NCBI GenBank assembly: GCA_026874595.1
Contig: CM049322.1
Coordinates: forward strand, 48,835,340-48,899,339
DNA length: 64,000 bases
Direction: 5' to 3'
DNA from: Sipunculus nudus
Taxonomy: Eukaryota; Annelida; Sipuncula; Golfingiida; Sipunculidae
Positions 10,751-22,223 of this stretch are shown here, in pieces. The notes under the pieces are model-generated. The model saw nothing but the letters and a program-made list of their open reading frames with translations. It searched no databases and had not been told where the DNA came from. The stretch's first letter is position 1. Every line of letters starts with the position of its first letter. A program made the position numbers and the translations under genes.

Positions 10751-10800
10751 AACAACACTGTATTACGGGATACGACCCGATCCTCAGGTGAATGTTGTGA
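10751..10800 (-). ncRNA. Hammerhead-ribozyme-like motif, PLE 5' flank
   Basis: On the minus strand CAAC-ATT-CAC (stem I) is followed by CTGAGGA (fits CUGANGA), stem-loop II TCGGG-TCGTAT-CCCGT, then TAATACAG where the sister copy at 4018-4076 has GAAACAG, and GTGTTG, which pairs with stem I. The GAAA core is mutated, so cleavage is unlikely. The matching architecture in two places at the ends of one PLE supports a true pseudo-LTR feature. Confidence 0.5.
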
Positions 10801-10869
10801 AAATAGTATTATATCGCTCTGGCCTTGTCTGAATGCCATAGGGCACTTTACACCGAAGTGTAACTCGAC

Positions 10870-10872
<3 letters not shown>

Positions 10873-10917
<45 letters not shown>

Positions 10918-10922
10918 ATATA
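10873..10922. repeat. (AT)n microsatellite
   Basis: AT tract with one TTT interruption, next to the upper pseudo-LTR segment. Confidence 0.95.
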
Positions 10923-10935
10923 CAGTACTTGAAGG

Positions 10936-11286
10936 TACACCAAACAATCCAGTGCCATGCGCTGGTTAAATTCACATTTTGTTATACACTACGCACAAAA
11001 TTTAAATCGAATTATTTGCTCCTGTTAGTGCTGATATAGCTTATAAGAATGGACAAAGACATAATAGACATATCTCTGCTAATCTATCAAGCCTCTGAAA
11101 GAGTGACTTGAACCTTAAATTAACATGAGTATTGATAGTCAAGTGTTCATGATTTAAATTTAGACGTACATGTTCTCATTATATAGGTTTGCAGTCATTT
11201 TTTTTTCAAAAATGTAAATATATAAACATGTGTTTTACTTAAAGCGGCAAGAACAGTGAAGATATTTAAGATGTAATGCAATATAC

Positions 11287-11335
<49 letters not shown>

Positions 11336-13253
11336 TTACATTTATTTGGATTTGTTTTCCAATTTACAAGCATTATGTTAAAGCTTAAAGAAGTTGCAAA
11401 ATATGTATTTTTTTACCTCAAATTTACTAAAATTCAATGTAATCTTTTCGAGCGCTTAATTCAATGCCTGCAAATTGTCAATGTGTCAAAAGAAAGATCC
11501 AGGCCGTCGGAGGGAACAGCTCTTCAAATAACCCCATATTCCTCCGTCAAGCGTCATGGTCTGCTCCTTTTTGCATAAAGCTGGTATTAAGGAATTTTTA
11601 GGCAGTCTCGCCATAATAAAAAATGAATAATTCAGATAATGGGGAAGAGATGTAGGTAGAGAGATTATTTTTTATACAACCCGTGAGAGAAAAGTGATCG
11701 CTGTCATACAGAAAACCTACGCCGAGACCCGGAACAAAAGGACAGACATTAGGATTAAAGAATTACGTAGGAGAAAAAAAAAACGAGCCAATAAGCAAAA
11801 ACATTCAAAAGGGCGGTAAACAACTAGGAGCTATAGTTCACCTAATTTTTTTTTACTAATGTCTAGCGAATCATAAATTTTGTCCTGAAATTAAATGACA
11901 TAGAAAATGCCCAACGTACAGGAAACGGAATTTTAGACGGAGGTTAATACGCACATTTAGTTAAATTATATAACCGGCCAGTCAGAAAAAAATTCTGCAA
12001 GGAACTCTAATTCATGTTAAATGACAACTTACTCGTAGGCCAAGAGGTAATATTAAAATGGTCCAATGCAAGATAAAGGAACTCTGACATTAGTGGAATC
12101 TCTGATGTAAGGGGGCCAAAATGGCGCCAGTTTAAATCTTGAAATATTTTGCAGGGTAAGGTTTTGGTTTAGTCTCAGTTAATAAGCCCGTGTCCCATTA
12201 CTGCATTGCAGCAAACATTTTGGAAATAATAGCAAAGTTTATAAGAAAATTGCTAAATATTAAAGAGCATATCATATATGTGTAACGAACTGTGTATTTC
12301 CCGCCAGTGCAAGATACTTCAATACATTGTAACATTATCCCTTGCATTGCTATAGCTAGTACATGTTTAGATTCATTTAGAAAAACAGTTTAAGTAATTT
12401 TCCCGTCTGTGGCTATGACGTATTGTAGACATTATACAGCCCTAGTGTATGTTTAAATACTCAGCTTAAAAAAATTTAGAATTATTGTAAGATGTACAGT
12501 TTTTTCTGTATTGAACCTTTATCTGTACAATTCACAGGCAGTCCTACATTATTTAGGGAATTTTCATTGGGAATAAATCAATAAAAGTATTTTTACATTT
12601 TCGAAAGCTATAATATCATTTTTTTCTAATTGCTTCATTCTTGTTCTGAAAGTAAATCTTTTATAAGTGTTAATCCTGAATTATGTGTTTTCCCTAAGTG
12701 ATAATATAGAACAAAAACACATATATGTGACCAAGATTTGTGCTATGTGTAATTATTTCCATTTTGTGATGTGTATAAAAAACTGTATCACGCATCTTCC
12801 ATTTCCATTAGGCATAAACGAAATCCGCAAATATTTTTATGCCGCGCATGTTAATGTGCAGGCCACTAGTGCCTTTAATTGTATATAAGTTAAATTAGCT
12901 TAATAGTTTAGTAACATGGAAATACAAGTACCGAATCAAAACATGCTGTAAGTTGCAGAAAGTTGCTACACACATCCTTACGTTCTTACATATGCAGACA
13001 TCAGATAGTTTTATCCTTATTTTATGAGATATAACAAATGGTTGTTTATAATACAATGTGTTCTAATAAATTATAATTAATGGGAATCTTTTACCGCGAC
13101 TGTTCATTGGGAGACAGTGGCCATCAATCGTTTAATGTCTTTAAATTATCCTACTTCTCACTTCTTCTATATATCCCCTATGAAAGCACGAGGGTTGAGG
13201 GAGTAGAACCTTGTTCATACAGGTTTTCTCAGGTCTATGGTGTTTAGAACAGA
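10936..13253. other. AT-rich spacer with no recognised gene
   Basis: I find only an (AT)n tract at 11291-11333. No exon with family motifs, no RNA gene and no clear repeat boundary is visible. Confidence 0.5.
11291..11333. repeat. (AT)n microsatellite
   Basis: About 21 AT units in otherwise featureless spacer. Confidence 0.95.
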
Positions 13254-13904
13254 ATGAACAAGAACATCGAGCCGTAAGATTAAGGGAAGCCGGGAGTCTC
13301 AGTAGAGAAACCGAATCTCGGTCCGCCTCAAATCGGAATCATATTATTTCAAAATAACACACTTTTCTACTGCATTTCTTATTATTTTTTCATTCTACTC
13401 GATCTCTCTCTAATCGCATTACAGCGGGATATGTCACACGGGCTACAGTTATATGTAGTGACACTTTCGGTTCAGGTTCCGCGGAAGACAGCGCCCTAAA
13501 AAGATATTGACACAAAAATTACCCCTAGTGCCAGGTGAGTGCCACCGAGTGACTATTATTGCCACTTAATTTGCAGCAAGTGTGTAAATGCTCAGTGTAT
13601 TCTCCATTTAACATTACACCTAACGCTTTGTCGTGAAAGTGGTTCTAGTTGTGTAAAATTAGTTTGATTTGGCATTCATATTTTAATTATAGCAATATTT
13701 GGGTCAGGTACTTCTGAATAAAATGTTACGAATATTTCATTTAACATTACATATAATTAACAATTATCCAATGTATAAGACATTTCACCAGGTTATTTAG
13801 TGAACAAGATGTTGAGTATATGTTAAAAAATATACTTATAATATCACCACTAGACATAAGATGTACTGAGAGATCTACAGCTTCGTATCTCAAGGTGAAC
13901 GGAG
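13254..13904 (+). pseudogene. Truncated copy of the zinc dehydrogenase (exons 1-3), decayed
   Basis: Exon 1-like 13254-13349 starts MNKNIEP and then has two in-frame stops (TAA) before GKPGVSVEKP, against MNKRIELHHRGKPVVLVEKP in the intact gene at 22224. Exon 2-like ~13415-13534 keeps SGICHT and a GTGAGT donor. However, it has lost the aspartate after HT, has an early TAG, and its acceptor AG has become CG. Exon 3-like ~13853-13904 has a TGA and a lost donor (GATGAG for GGTGAG). Homology with the intact locus continues in the non-coding flank to about 14040. Intron 1 is only about 65 bp here because the 1.1-kb transposon of the intact gene is absent. No copies of exons 4-10 were found. Confidence 0.85.
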
Positions 13905-14499
13905 ATGAGAGAATAATCGACGAGAAAAACGAATTAAAGCATTCCTATTTTAAAATCCAAATATTGTACAAATACATCGAAACCACAATAATATAATGAA
14001 ACGATATTTAGATAAAGGGCTGTCAAATAAAACAAAGAAAATTAAAAATCATTATTACCATTTTTTTATTCAGTCATTTCCAGTGTGCTAACTTTTGCAC
14101 TGGAGTGCTGGTTTACAAATATAACTGATACGTTACAGAAACAGCTAAATAATACCAGTGCAGAATAAATGTTCTTCTCTTGTCACAAACCAGGGAATCT
14201 TTAAACCAATCAATGGCCATCGTATGAAAAGTAATGAAAGACCCACTATAATCTCTACATCCAGAGTTCAGTTTTACCTTAAGGTAAACTCTTAGATGTT
14301 TTGAATTATTTGTTTTACCTTCAGCTTATTTTCACACGCTTATTTTTACATGCATTGTCAAAAAAACCTGTGTTATTTTATATATATAATTCATGGATTT
14401 ATTTTATGTAATGAATTGGAAGTCAACAACAAATTCCTGGAACAAAAGGCAAATGAATAATATCTCATCTCTCTTATTTTATCATATGGCTTTTTTTCT

Positions 14500-14720
14500 T
14501 TAAAAATCCTCGATCGAGTTAGTGATCCGGATCACCCCCAAAATTCAATCAATTGTTCCTTGTATCATTGACGAGCTATTCTAAAAATTTAATGAAAATA
14601 ATTAGGTTTTTTTAATAATGTTGCTGATAGAAATACAGGCAAATCAATGTTGCCAAAAACATAACCCCGCGGCTTGGCGGTGGTACCGACAAACAAACCA
14701 ACGCCGGTAAAAAAATTATC
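14500..14720 (-). repeat. Probable dispersed repeat with a 14-bp palindrome
   Basis: The perfect palindrome GTGATCCGGATCAC lies at 14522-14535, near a GCGGCTTGGCGGTGGTACC segment. The pattern resembles common dispersed invertebrate repeats read on the minus strand, but no second copy exists in this window. The rest of 14040-15550 holds nothing I recognise. Confidence 0.35.
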
Positions 14721-15550
14721 CCAAACGGTAAAAACATTATCCTATATATGGCGACACAAACCCTGCGCCAAGATCAAAGTTGAAAAAGTACCATGGAATA
14801 TTTATTAAAAACGAATCATTTGAAAAACGCCTTGGGGCATTCGTGATATTTCGGTCCTTGACTATAAACACAAGGACCAACACCAATGTTCCCTCTACTA
14901 AAAGTTGAATTACTGACACATTTCAGGAAAATTCATTAAAACTGTTAAGTACCTGGAGCATCTAAAATGTTTATGACTTACATTTTGTTAATGACTTAAA
15001 AATATTCGAGGAACATTATTAATGATTTTCCCAAGCATTTGTTGAACCTTCCTCGAAGACGATATAGTTCTGATATAAGCTATTTTTGTTGTGATTTTAT
15101 TTTCTAATAACAGATCTAAACAAGCACAGATAATTTCACTGATTTACCGTCATAATATGGACACATACTAACTTTATAATTTTATGTATTGTTTTACAGG
15201 GCTGGAATGTTGAAGAGTCATATATAATGTCTGACTTGATGAGTCTCAGAAAAAAGGAAATATATCACAAATATCAAATTATGTTAATCAAAAGTTTGTT
15301 AATATTCGTAAGAACAACTGACAAAGTTACTTCTGTGATTTTTTTTGTATATACCCAGGAAAACACTCAATAGATAAGTTTTAATATTATCTTAATCGAA
15401 AAAAATTATGGTTGTGGTTAATTCTTCAGGAAATATGTCAAATTGAAAAAATAGAAATTCAGGTGATTTTTTAATATGCACATTTTAAAGCGATCTTAGA
15501 TATCATTGAGAAAAGATACATTGTTAAAAGATAAAGAGTGAAGTTTATTC

Positions 15551-17962
15551 TAATCAAGTCAAAATAATCTTGCTCTAAGAATAAAATCAAGTCAAAATAA
15601 TCTTGCTCTAAGAATCAAATCAAGTCGAAATAACCTTGTTCTAAGAATAAAATCAAGTCGAAATAACCTTGCTCTAAGAATCAAATCAAGTCGAAATAAC
15701 CTTGCTCTAAGAATCAAATCAAGTCGAAATAACCTTGCTCTAAGAATCAAATCAAGTCGTAATATCCTTGCTCTAAGAATCAATGAAGTCGAAATAATCT
15801 TGCTCTAAGAATCAAATCAAGTCGAAATAATCTTGCTCTAAGAATCAAATCAAGTCGAAATAATCTTGCTCTAAGAATCAAATCAAGTCGAAATAATCTT
15901 GCTCTAAGAATCAAATCAAGTCGAAATAATCTTGCTCTAAGAATCAAATCAAGTCATATAATCTTGCTCTCAGAATCAAATCAAGTCAAAATAATCTTGC
16001 CCTCAGAATCAAATCAAGTCAAAATAATCTTGCCCTCAGAATCAAATCAAGTCAAAATAATCTTGCCCTCAGAATCAAATCAAGTCAAAATTATCTTGCC
16101 CTCAGAATCAAATCAAGTCAAAATAATCTTGCCCTCAGAATCAAATCAAGTCAAAATAATCTTGCCCTAAGAATCAAATCAAGTCAAAATAATCTTGCTC
16201 TAAGAATCAAATCAAGTCAAAATAATCTTGCTCTAAGAATCAAATCAAGTCGAAATAATCTTGCTCTAAGAATCAAATCAAGTCGAAATAATCTTGCTCT
16301 AAGAATCAAATCAAGTCAAAATAATCTTGCTCTAAGAATCAAATCAAGTCAAAATAATCTTGCTCTAAGAATCAAATCAAGTCAAAATAATCTTGCTCTA
16401 AGAATCAAATCAAGTCAAAATAATCTTGCTCTAAGAATCAAATCAAGTCAAAATAATCTTGCTCTAAGAATCAAATCAAGTCAAAATAATCTTGCTCTAA
16501 GAATCAAATCAAGTCAAAATAATCTTGCCCTAAGAATCAAATCAAGTCGAAATAATCTTGCTCTAAGAATCAAATCTAGTCGAAATAATCTTGCTCTAAG
16601 AATCAAATCTAGTCGAAATAATCTTGCTCTAAGAATCAAATCTAGTCGAAATAATCTTGCTCTAAGAATCAAATCTAGTCGAAATAATCTTGCTCTAAGA
16701 ATCAAATCAAGTCGAAATAATCTTGCCCTCAGAATCAAATCAAGTCGAAATAATCTTGCCCTCAGAATCAAATCAAGTCGAAATAACCTTGCCCTCAGAA
16801 TCAAATCAAGTCGAAATAATCTTGCTCTCAGAATCAAATCAAGTCGAAATAATCTTGCCCTCAGAATCAAATCAAGTCAAAATAATCTTGCCCTCAGAAT
16901 CAAATCAAGTCAAAATAATCTTGCCCTCAGAATCAAATCAAGTCAAAATAATCTTGCTCTAAGAATCAAATCAAGTCAAAATAATCTTGCTCTAAGAATC
17001 AAATCAAGTCAAAATAATCTTGCTCTAAGAATCAAATCAAGTCAAAATAATCTTGCTCTAAGAATCAAATCAAGTCAAAATAAACTTGCTCTAAGAATCA
17101 AATCAAGTCAAAATAATCTTTCTCTAAGAATCAAATCAAGTCAAAATAATCTTGCTCTAAAATCAAATCAAGTCAAAATAATCTTGCGCTAAGAATCAAA
17201 TCAAGTCAAAATCAAATCAAGTCAAAATAATCTTGCCCTCAGAATCAAATCAAGTCGAAATAATCTTGCCCTCAGAATCAAATCAAGCCGAAATAATCTT
17301 GCCCTCAGAATCAAATCAAGTCGAAATAATCTTGCCCTCAGAATCAAATCAAGTCAAAATAATCTTGCCCTCAGAATCAAATCAAGTCAAAATAATCTTG
17401 CTCTCAGAATCAAACCAAGTCAAAATAATCTTGCTCTAAGAATCAAATCAAGTCAAAATAATCTTGCTCTAAGAATCAAATCAAGTCAAAATAATCTTGC
17501 TCTAAGAATCAAATCAAGTCAAAATAATCTTCCTCTAAGATTCAAATCAAGTCAAAATAATCTTGCTCTAAGAATCAAATCAAGTCAAAATAATCTTGCT
17601 CTAAGAATCAAATCAAGTCAAAATAATCTTGCCCTAAGAATCAAATCAAGTCAAAATAATCTTGCTCTAAGAATCAAATCAAGTCAAAATAATCTTGCTC
17701 TAAGAATAAAATCAAGTCAAAATAATCTTGCTCTAAGAATCAAATCAAGTCAAAATAATCTTGCTCTAAGAATCAAATCAAGTCAAAATAATCTTGCTCT
17801 AAGATTCAAATCAAGTCAAAATAATCTTGCTCTAAGAATCAAATCAAGTCAAAATAATCTTGCTCTAAGAATCAAATCAAGTCAAAATAATCTTGCTCTA
17901 AGAATCAAATCAAGTCAAAATAATCTTGCTCTAAGAATCAAATCAAGTCAAAATAATCTTGC
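15551..17962. repeat. 33-bp minisatellite, about 73 copies
   Basis: The core unit is 33 bp and contains AATCTTGCTCTAAGAATCAA followed by ATCAAGTC. Copies differ mainly at two sites (CTCTAAG or CCCTCAG; TCGAAAT or TCAAAAT), with rare indels at about 17160 and 17205. Because 33 is divisible by three, long frames stay open on both strands (an 11-residue repeat SESNQVKIILP on plus, ILRARLFRLDL on minus). The array has no start, splice or family signal supporting a protein. Variants occur in blocks, with CCCTCAG runs at about 15966-16165, 16727-16945 and 17236-17410. Confidence 0.97.
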
Positions 17963-18395
17963 TGTTTTGAAGAAAAGTATATTTCGTAAAAGTGGTCAAA
18001 CAATAACATATATAAACAGCTACCATCGGCGATATTATTATTCTTTTCATTCATTGAGGTTATACATCCAAAAGTACACCTGAGTAAGGTGATTCTTTAC
18101 TATGAAACAATGACTGTGTACATAATTTGTTTCGCTATAAACACTAACTTAATATACTTAACTCACAACAAATCGGGAAATATCATCTGGAGCTTTTTGC
18201 GGAAGAACAAAACAGCCGCGTCACATAGCGATCATTTGTATCGGGGCATAAGGCCCTAACTGGGACTAACAAGCTGCCGTCTGTCCATATATACAGTATA
18301 TTTAGTAATGCACTTTAGATAACAAAACTCAATGTACACGCAGTAATTTACTAAGTCTTCATAGGTTTACACAGGCGTGTGCCGTACTTTGACTA

Positions 18396-18528
18396 AAAGG
18401 CGTACCCTTGTCTCCAAAGTGCAAATCTGACAGTACAGGCCGGGGTACTTATCATTCAGTGCGATCGAATCATAAGTACACTGGCCTGCATTGTCCGATT
18501 TGCACTTTGGTGACAAGGGAACGCCTTT
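18396..18528. repeat. Foldback element (46-bp inverted arms)
   Basis: The left arm 18396-18441 and right arm 18483-18528 are complementary with five mismatches. The 41-base interior holds a further GTACTTAT / ATAAGTAC pair, so the whole unit can form one long hairpin. It lies just upstream of the dispersed repeat at 18541. No transposase or target duplication is seen. Confidence 0.9.
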
Positions 18529-18540
18529 AAGCTTAACGTT

Positions 18541-18775
18541 CTGTGTGCATATGTACACGTATCCATTACTGCTGTGAGCATAGCAACTGGTGAGTAGATG
18601 TACATTTTTTTAACAAAACTTAAACTTCGTTTAGGCGTACAGATGGATTCCTGTTTTTTTAGTGCGGTCGAAGACACGTTGTTTCTGCATTGTTTCTACA
18701 TATGTTGATTTACGGTTGATTTATAGAGGCATACAAACATACAGATATAAAACTTTACTCCACATCACTGTCTAC

Positions 18776-18777
<2 letters not shown>
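18541..18777 (+). repeat. Dispersed repeat, copy 2 (paired with 3301-3573)
   Basis: Colinear with 3301-3573 over about 240 bp, and ends at the (AT)n tract at 18779. Confidence 0.65.

Positions 18778-18778
<1 letters not shown>

Positions 18779-18830
<52 letters not shown>
18779..18830. repeat. (AT)n microsatellite
   Basis: About 26 AT units at the 3' end of the dispersed repeat. Confidence 0.95.
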
Positions 18831-18833
<3 letters not shown>

Positions 18834-19832
18834 AAAAGGGAGATGTGCTCTAAAGAAAAAAATATATAGAAATATCGTCTGGTCTACCCATATGTCAGTA
18901 TACTTTAAGCGATTCCATTATTGTCTTAATACCGAATATAATATCGAAAATTTAAACCCGATTTTGAGTCTTGCGTCCTTCTGTTAATTTTAAGTGTCGC
19001 CGTGATAACTTACAATGAATACGATGGTCATGGAAACATACAAAGGACATGACGGACATAGAAACATACAACGAATACGATGGACAATGATGAAATTTAA
19101 GGGTATAATATCCACAGTAGAGCCGTTAATCTGAACACCGGAATTATGACCGTTTATCTGTAATTTTTATACAAATGTAAATTTTGCCATTCGAAAATAA
19201 TATCTATTTCATCAGCAGAACAGATCGTCCCATGTGTATTAACTCCCGGTCCCGACTTATTATTGAATGCATCACTACTTGCGGGGCTGGTTGTACACCC
19301 AGGTTGTTCGCTAGGACTTTCACTAGTTTTAGCTGCTGTTGTTGTGGAATACGACCACCGGCCAAGCCCCCTCATTCAGCTTGTGTCCTGCTTTGTCGAG
19401 ATGTTAACACCTGTTGGCGATGGGAGCGAGTAGATTTTGAGTGATAATGTCGAACGCTCAAACGCTTGTACTTATCTTAGCAGTTCAACCGTGCAGCAAA
19501 TCTCTATAAGCTGTATCATGACACGCAATTCATTCATAATTTAGCAAATATTTTACAAAAAACACCAATCGCAGCACTTTAGATTGACTCGTGGTCCCGT
19601 AAGCGCAAGTTTTCACACCACTGTAATATTTTTTTTCACTCTTATTTTAGATAAACTTTTTTCTTAAACCTTTTTTTTTATATCATGTCAACCTCTTCCG
19701 TGTTTGTCGCACTTTAGAACGTTGGCTTATCATTGTAAATTACCATCTGCAAGTACTTCCAAAAGATTATTAACGAGTCATTATAATATCAAGCACCGTG
19801 GATATGCATCTGTTGTTCAGAAAAGTTGTTAC

Positions 19833-19835
<3 letters not shown>

Positions 19836-19880
<45 letters not shown>

Positions 19881-19887
19881 TATATAC
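19836..19887. repeat. (AT)n microsatellite
   Basis: AT tract with one AAA interruption near its end. Confidence 0.95.
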
Positions 19888-20530
19888 TGCATCCGCCATC
19901 ATCTTTTAGATTCCTAAATATCCCCCCCCCCCCTTTGAAATGCTTACTACGCCTCTGAGTATGTACAGTCAATATATAAACACGGATACCTGTCATCTAG
20001 GTCTACATAGAGTGGGCAAAGTTTGAACGAGTGATAATGTATGGGTGTCAAATTCAATTTTTTTGGTCGTTCTATGGATGATGTCAGCAGTGAGAAATAA
20101 TCGCTCTGCCTATGTATGATACATGTTCCATGTCATATAGTACACGTGGCTGTTTCTTCTAATGTCACGTGAGTCATGGGCGGTATCTTAACCTTTAGAC
20201 TGAAAGACATTTCATGTATGTTTGTTTATTTTATTTCAGCATTACAATGAAATATGATATAATATGTTGTAAAGGTTGTACGTAAACATAAAAATACCTG
20301 GAAAAAGTGTAAACCAAACATTCATAGTTTAAAATTATGAAGTTTTAATATAAACACCATTACTTGTGTGCGTTATTATTCTGCTTTATATAACCCCAAG
20401 AATATAATTATGTTATACTCTTAAACTAAGATCTCCTGGTATGAATAAATATCAGCAGTTCTAATATATAAAGTAAGTACTTTACTTTCCCTGTACAGAT
20501 TAAATCATTAACTTCACGTAGAAACTTGGG

Positions 20531-20595
20531 GATTCTACTGTCACACCAAAGGGATTCTACTGTCACACCAAAGGGATTCTACTGTCACACCAACA
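20531..20595. repeat. 23-bp tandem triplicate
   Basis: GATTCTACTGTCACACCAAA followed by GGG is repeated three times with no mismatch apart from the last edge. Confidence 0.95.
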
Positions 20596-22223
20596 ACCCT
20601 CAAGCAAGTCAGCGATAACACAGTGACTGAAACATTCCTCTGCCCACCGACACCACCAGCAACAGCCAGAGTGGAAGCCTGTTGGGTTATATAGTATATA
20701 TAAACCACATTATCTCCGTCCGTGCATTTTAAGGAGTGGAACGATTATTAAATAAATGCGTTTTTATCAGGCATGCGCAATCCCCATGACGTCATTAGCC
20801 GTGTTCGAGCCTCCTGGTCGGCTTTTTATTACGATATTAAACATATAAAGTCAATAAGTTTCAAAAGACTCTAAAAAATTAAAGATAAATATAGGGATGC
20901 TTATATAGAGAAGATGAAATATGACTGATCATAATTTTTCGACGTATCAACCATGTCCATGAAGTGTCATTTACACCGGTATGTGTCACTTGGGTCATAA
21001 ATATGGGCTGAATTTGAATAAATTTATAACAGACAAATAGATAATATAAGGAAATGAATAATTATCAGAAATGTTCAGATTAAAATTAACCACACAAATA
21101 TAAATACGCTCTAATGGTTATGACATGACGGCTCGACTTCTGTTTACTGGAAGGGTAAAAATGCACACCTTCTTAAACTATTAGTGGTAAGGAACTGTGA
21201 CTTTGTTGCCTGTCTCTCTAAACCACGCGCCCGTGCAAACACACACAGCGTATCCTGTAATGACAGACACCAGCATATAATATATACATATCTTTAATGT
21301 GTTTACCCTAATACAGTAATTCCCACCCAGAACAGTAATATGCTAGGAATTCTGGAGTGCCCACATGATCCGCTGCACCCTGATGCGGACCCATGCGCCC
21401 ATAGCCCTCGGTTAGTCCCCTTCCGCTTGAAAGAGGTCTTTCAGGTTGATTCTACGAATCGCCAAGTTAGAGCCATTCAGAGACCTCAAGACTGTTGACC
21501 AATGATTCAATTCAAAACGTTGGACAAGCAGCTAGATAATACCAGACCGCTGCCTTAGGTGCGGCAGATAAGACATGAAATACTTGAACGTTCTATGAAC
21601 AATACTCACCCGAAATGTTTTGATTGTTCGGATGCACATATTGTATCCTATCACGGTTGTACTTAAACATCTGTGATAGGCTACTTAATCTTGTTATATA
21701 GTATTTTGTTTATCATATATACAGATGGAATATAGAAGGGTTCTCTTTTAATAGACATCTAAACATTCGTTTCGTCCACGGCATATACTTTAGCTTTATT
21801 TACTACTATAATTGCCTGTTATTTAGTCGACGGTAGACACATTCTATGGTAAGCTACATACACGTGTCACATTTTCTTTGTAAATATCTTGATTGTGTAT
21901 ATATATACTATATGTATGTATATCTTATATCTTTGCATTTTATTGCAATTTTAGGGTTTTTATTTTAGGTGAATTTGTGTCGTTACACATAGAACATAGT
22001 CTGTGATATGTCACTTTGGTTTCTTATGATTTAAACTATACTATTTTTTATAATTATTTATTTTGATGATTTTTTTATTTTTTTTATGGATAATTTGCCT
22101 TTTCATAAACTTGAATTATATATGTTTTTTCTGTATTTTTTCCTGTGCTTGGTATGATCAGTCCTACACATACAGTTTCTTAAATTGTTTTTTTTGCTGT
22201 ATTATCTATGGTATTAGGGCGTG

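Larger units (their letters stand above)
10620..10935 (-). repeat. Tandem pseudo-LTR-like repeat at the PLE 5' side
   Basis: Two related segments, about 10625-10686 and 10808-10873, share the plus-strand word ATCGCTCTGGCCT and each ends in an (AT)n tract. PLEs typically carry tandem pseudo-LTR copies at their 5' end, and the upper copy contains the hammerhead-like motif. Confidence 0.55.
18831..22223. other. Upstream region of the dehydrogenase gene, no further gene recognised
   Basis: This stretch contains an (AT)n tract (19836-19887), a C tract (19922-19933) and a 23-bp triplicate (20531-20595). The section 21340-21600 is richer in G+C than its surroundings but matches no RNA or protein family that I know. 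A promoter for the gene at 22224 is expected here, but none can be placed with confidence. Confidence 0.5.

Noticed and set aside
15964-17439. Repeat proteins of 11-residue units on both strands of the 33-bp array
   Set aside because: Openness on both strands at once is explained by unit length and composition. Single-unit indels break the frames.
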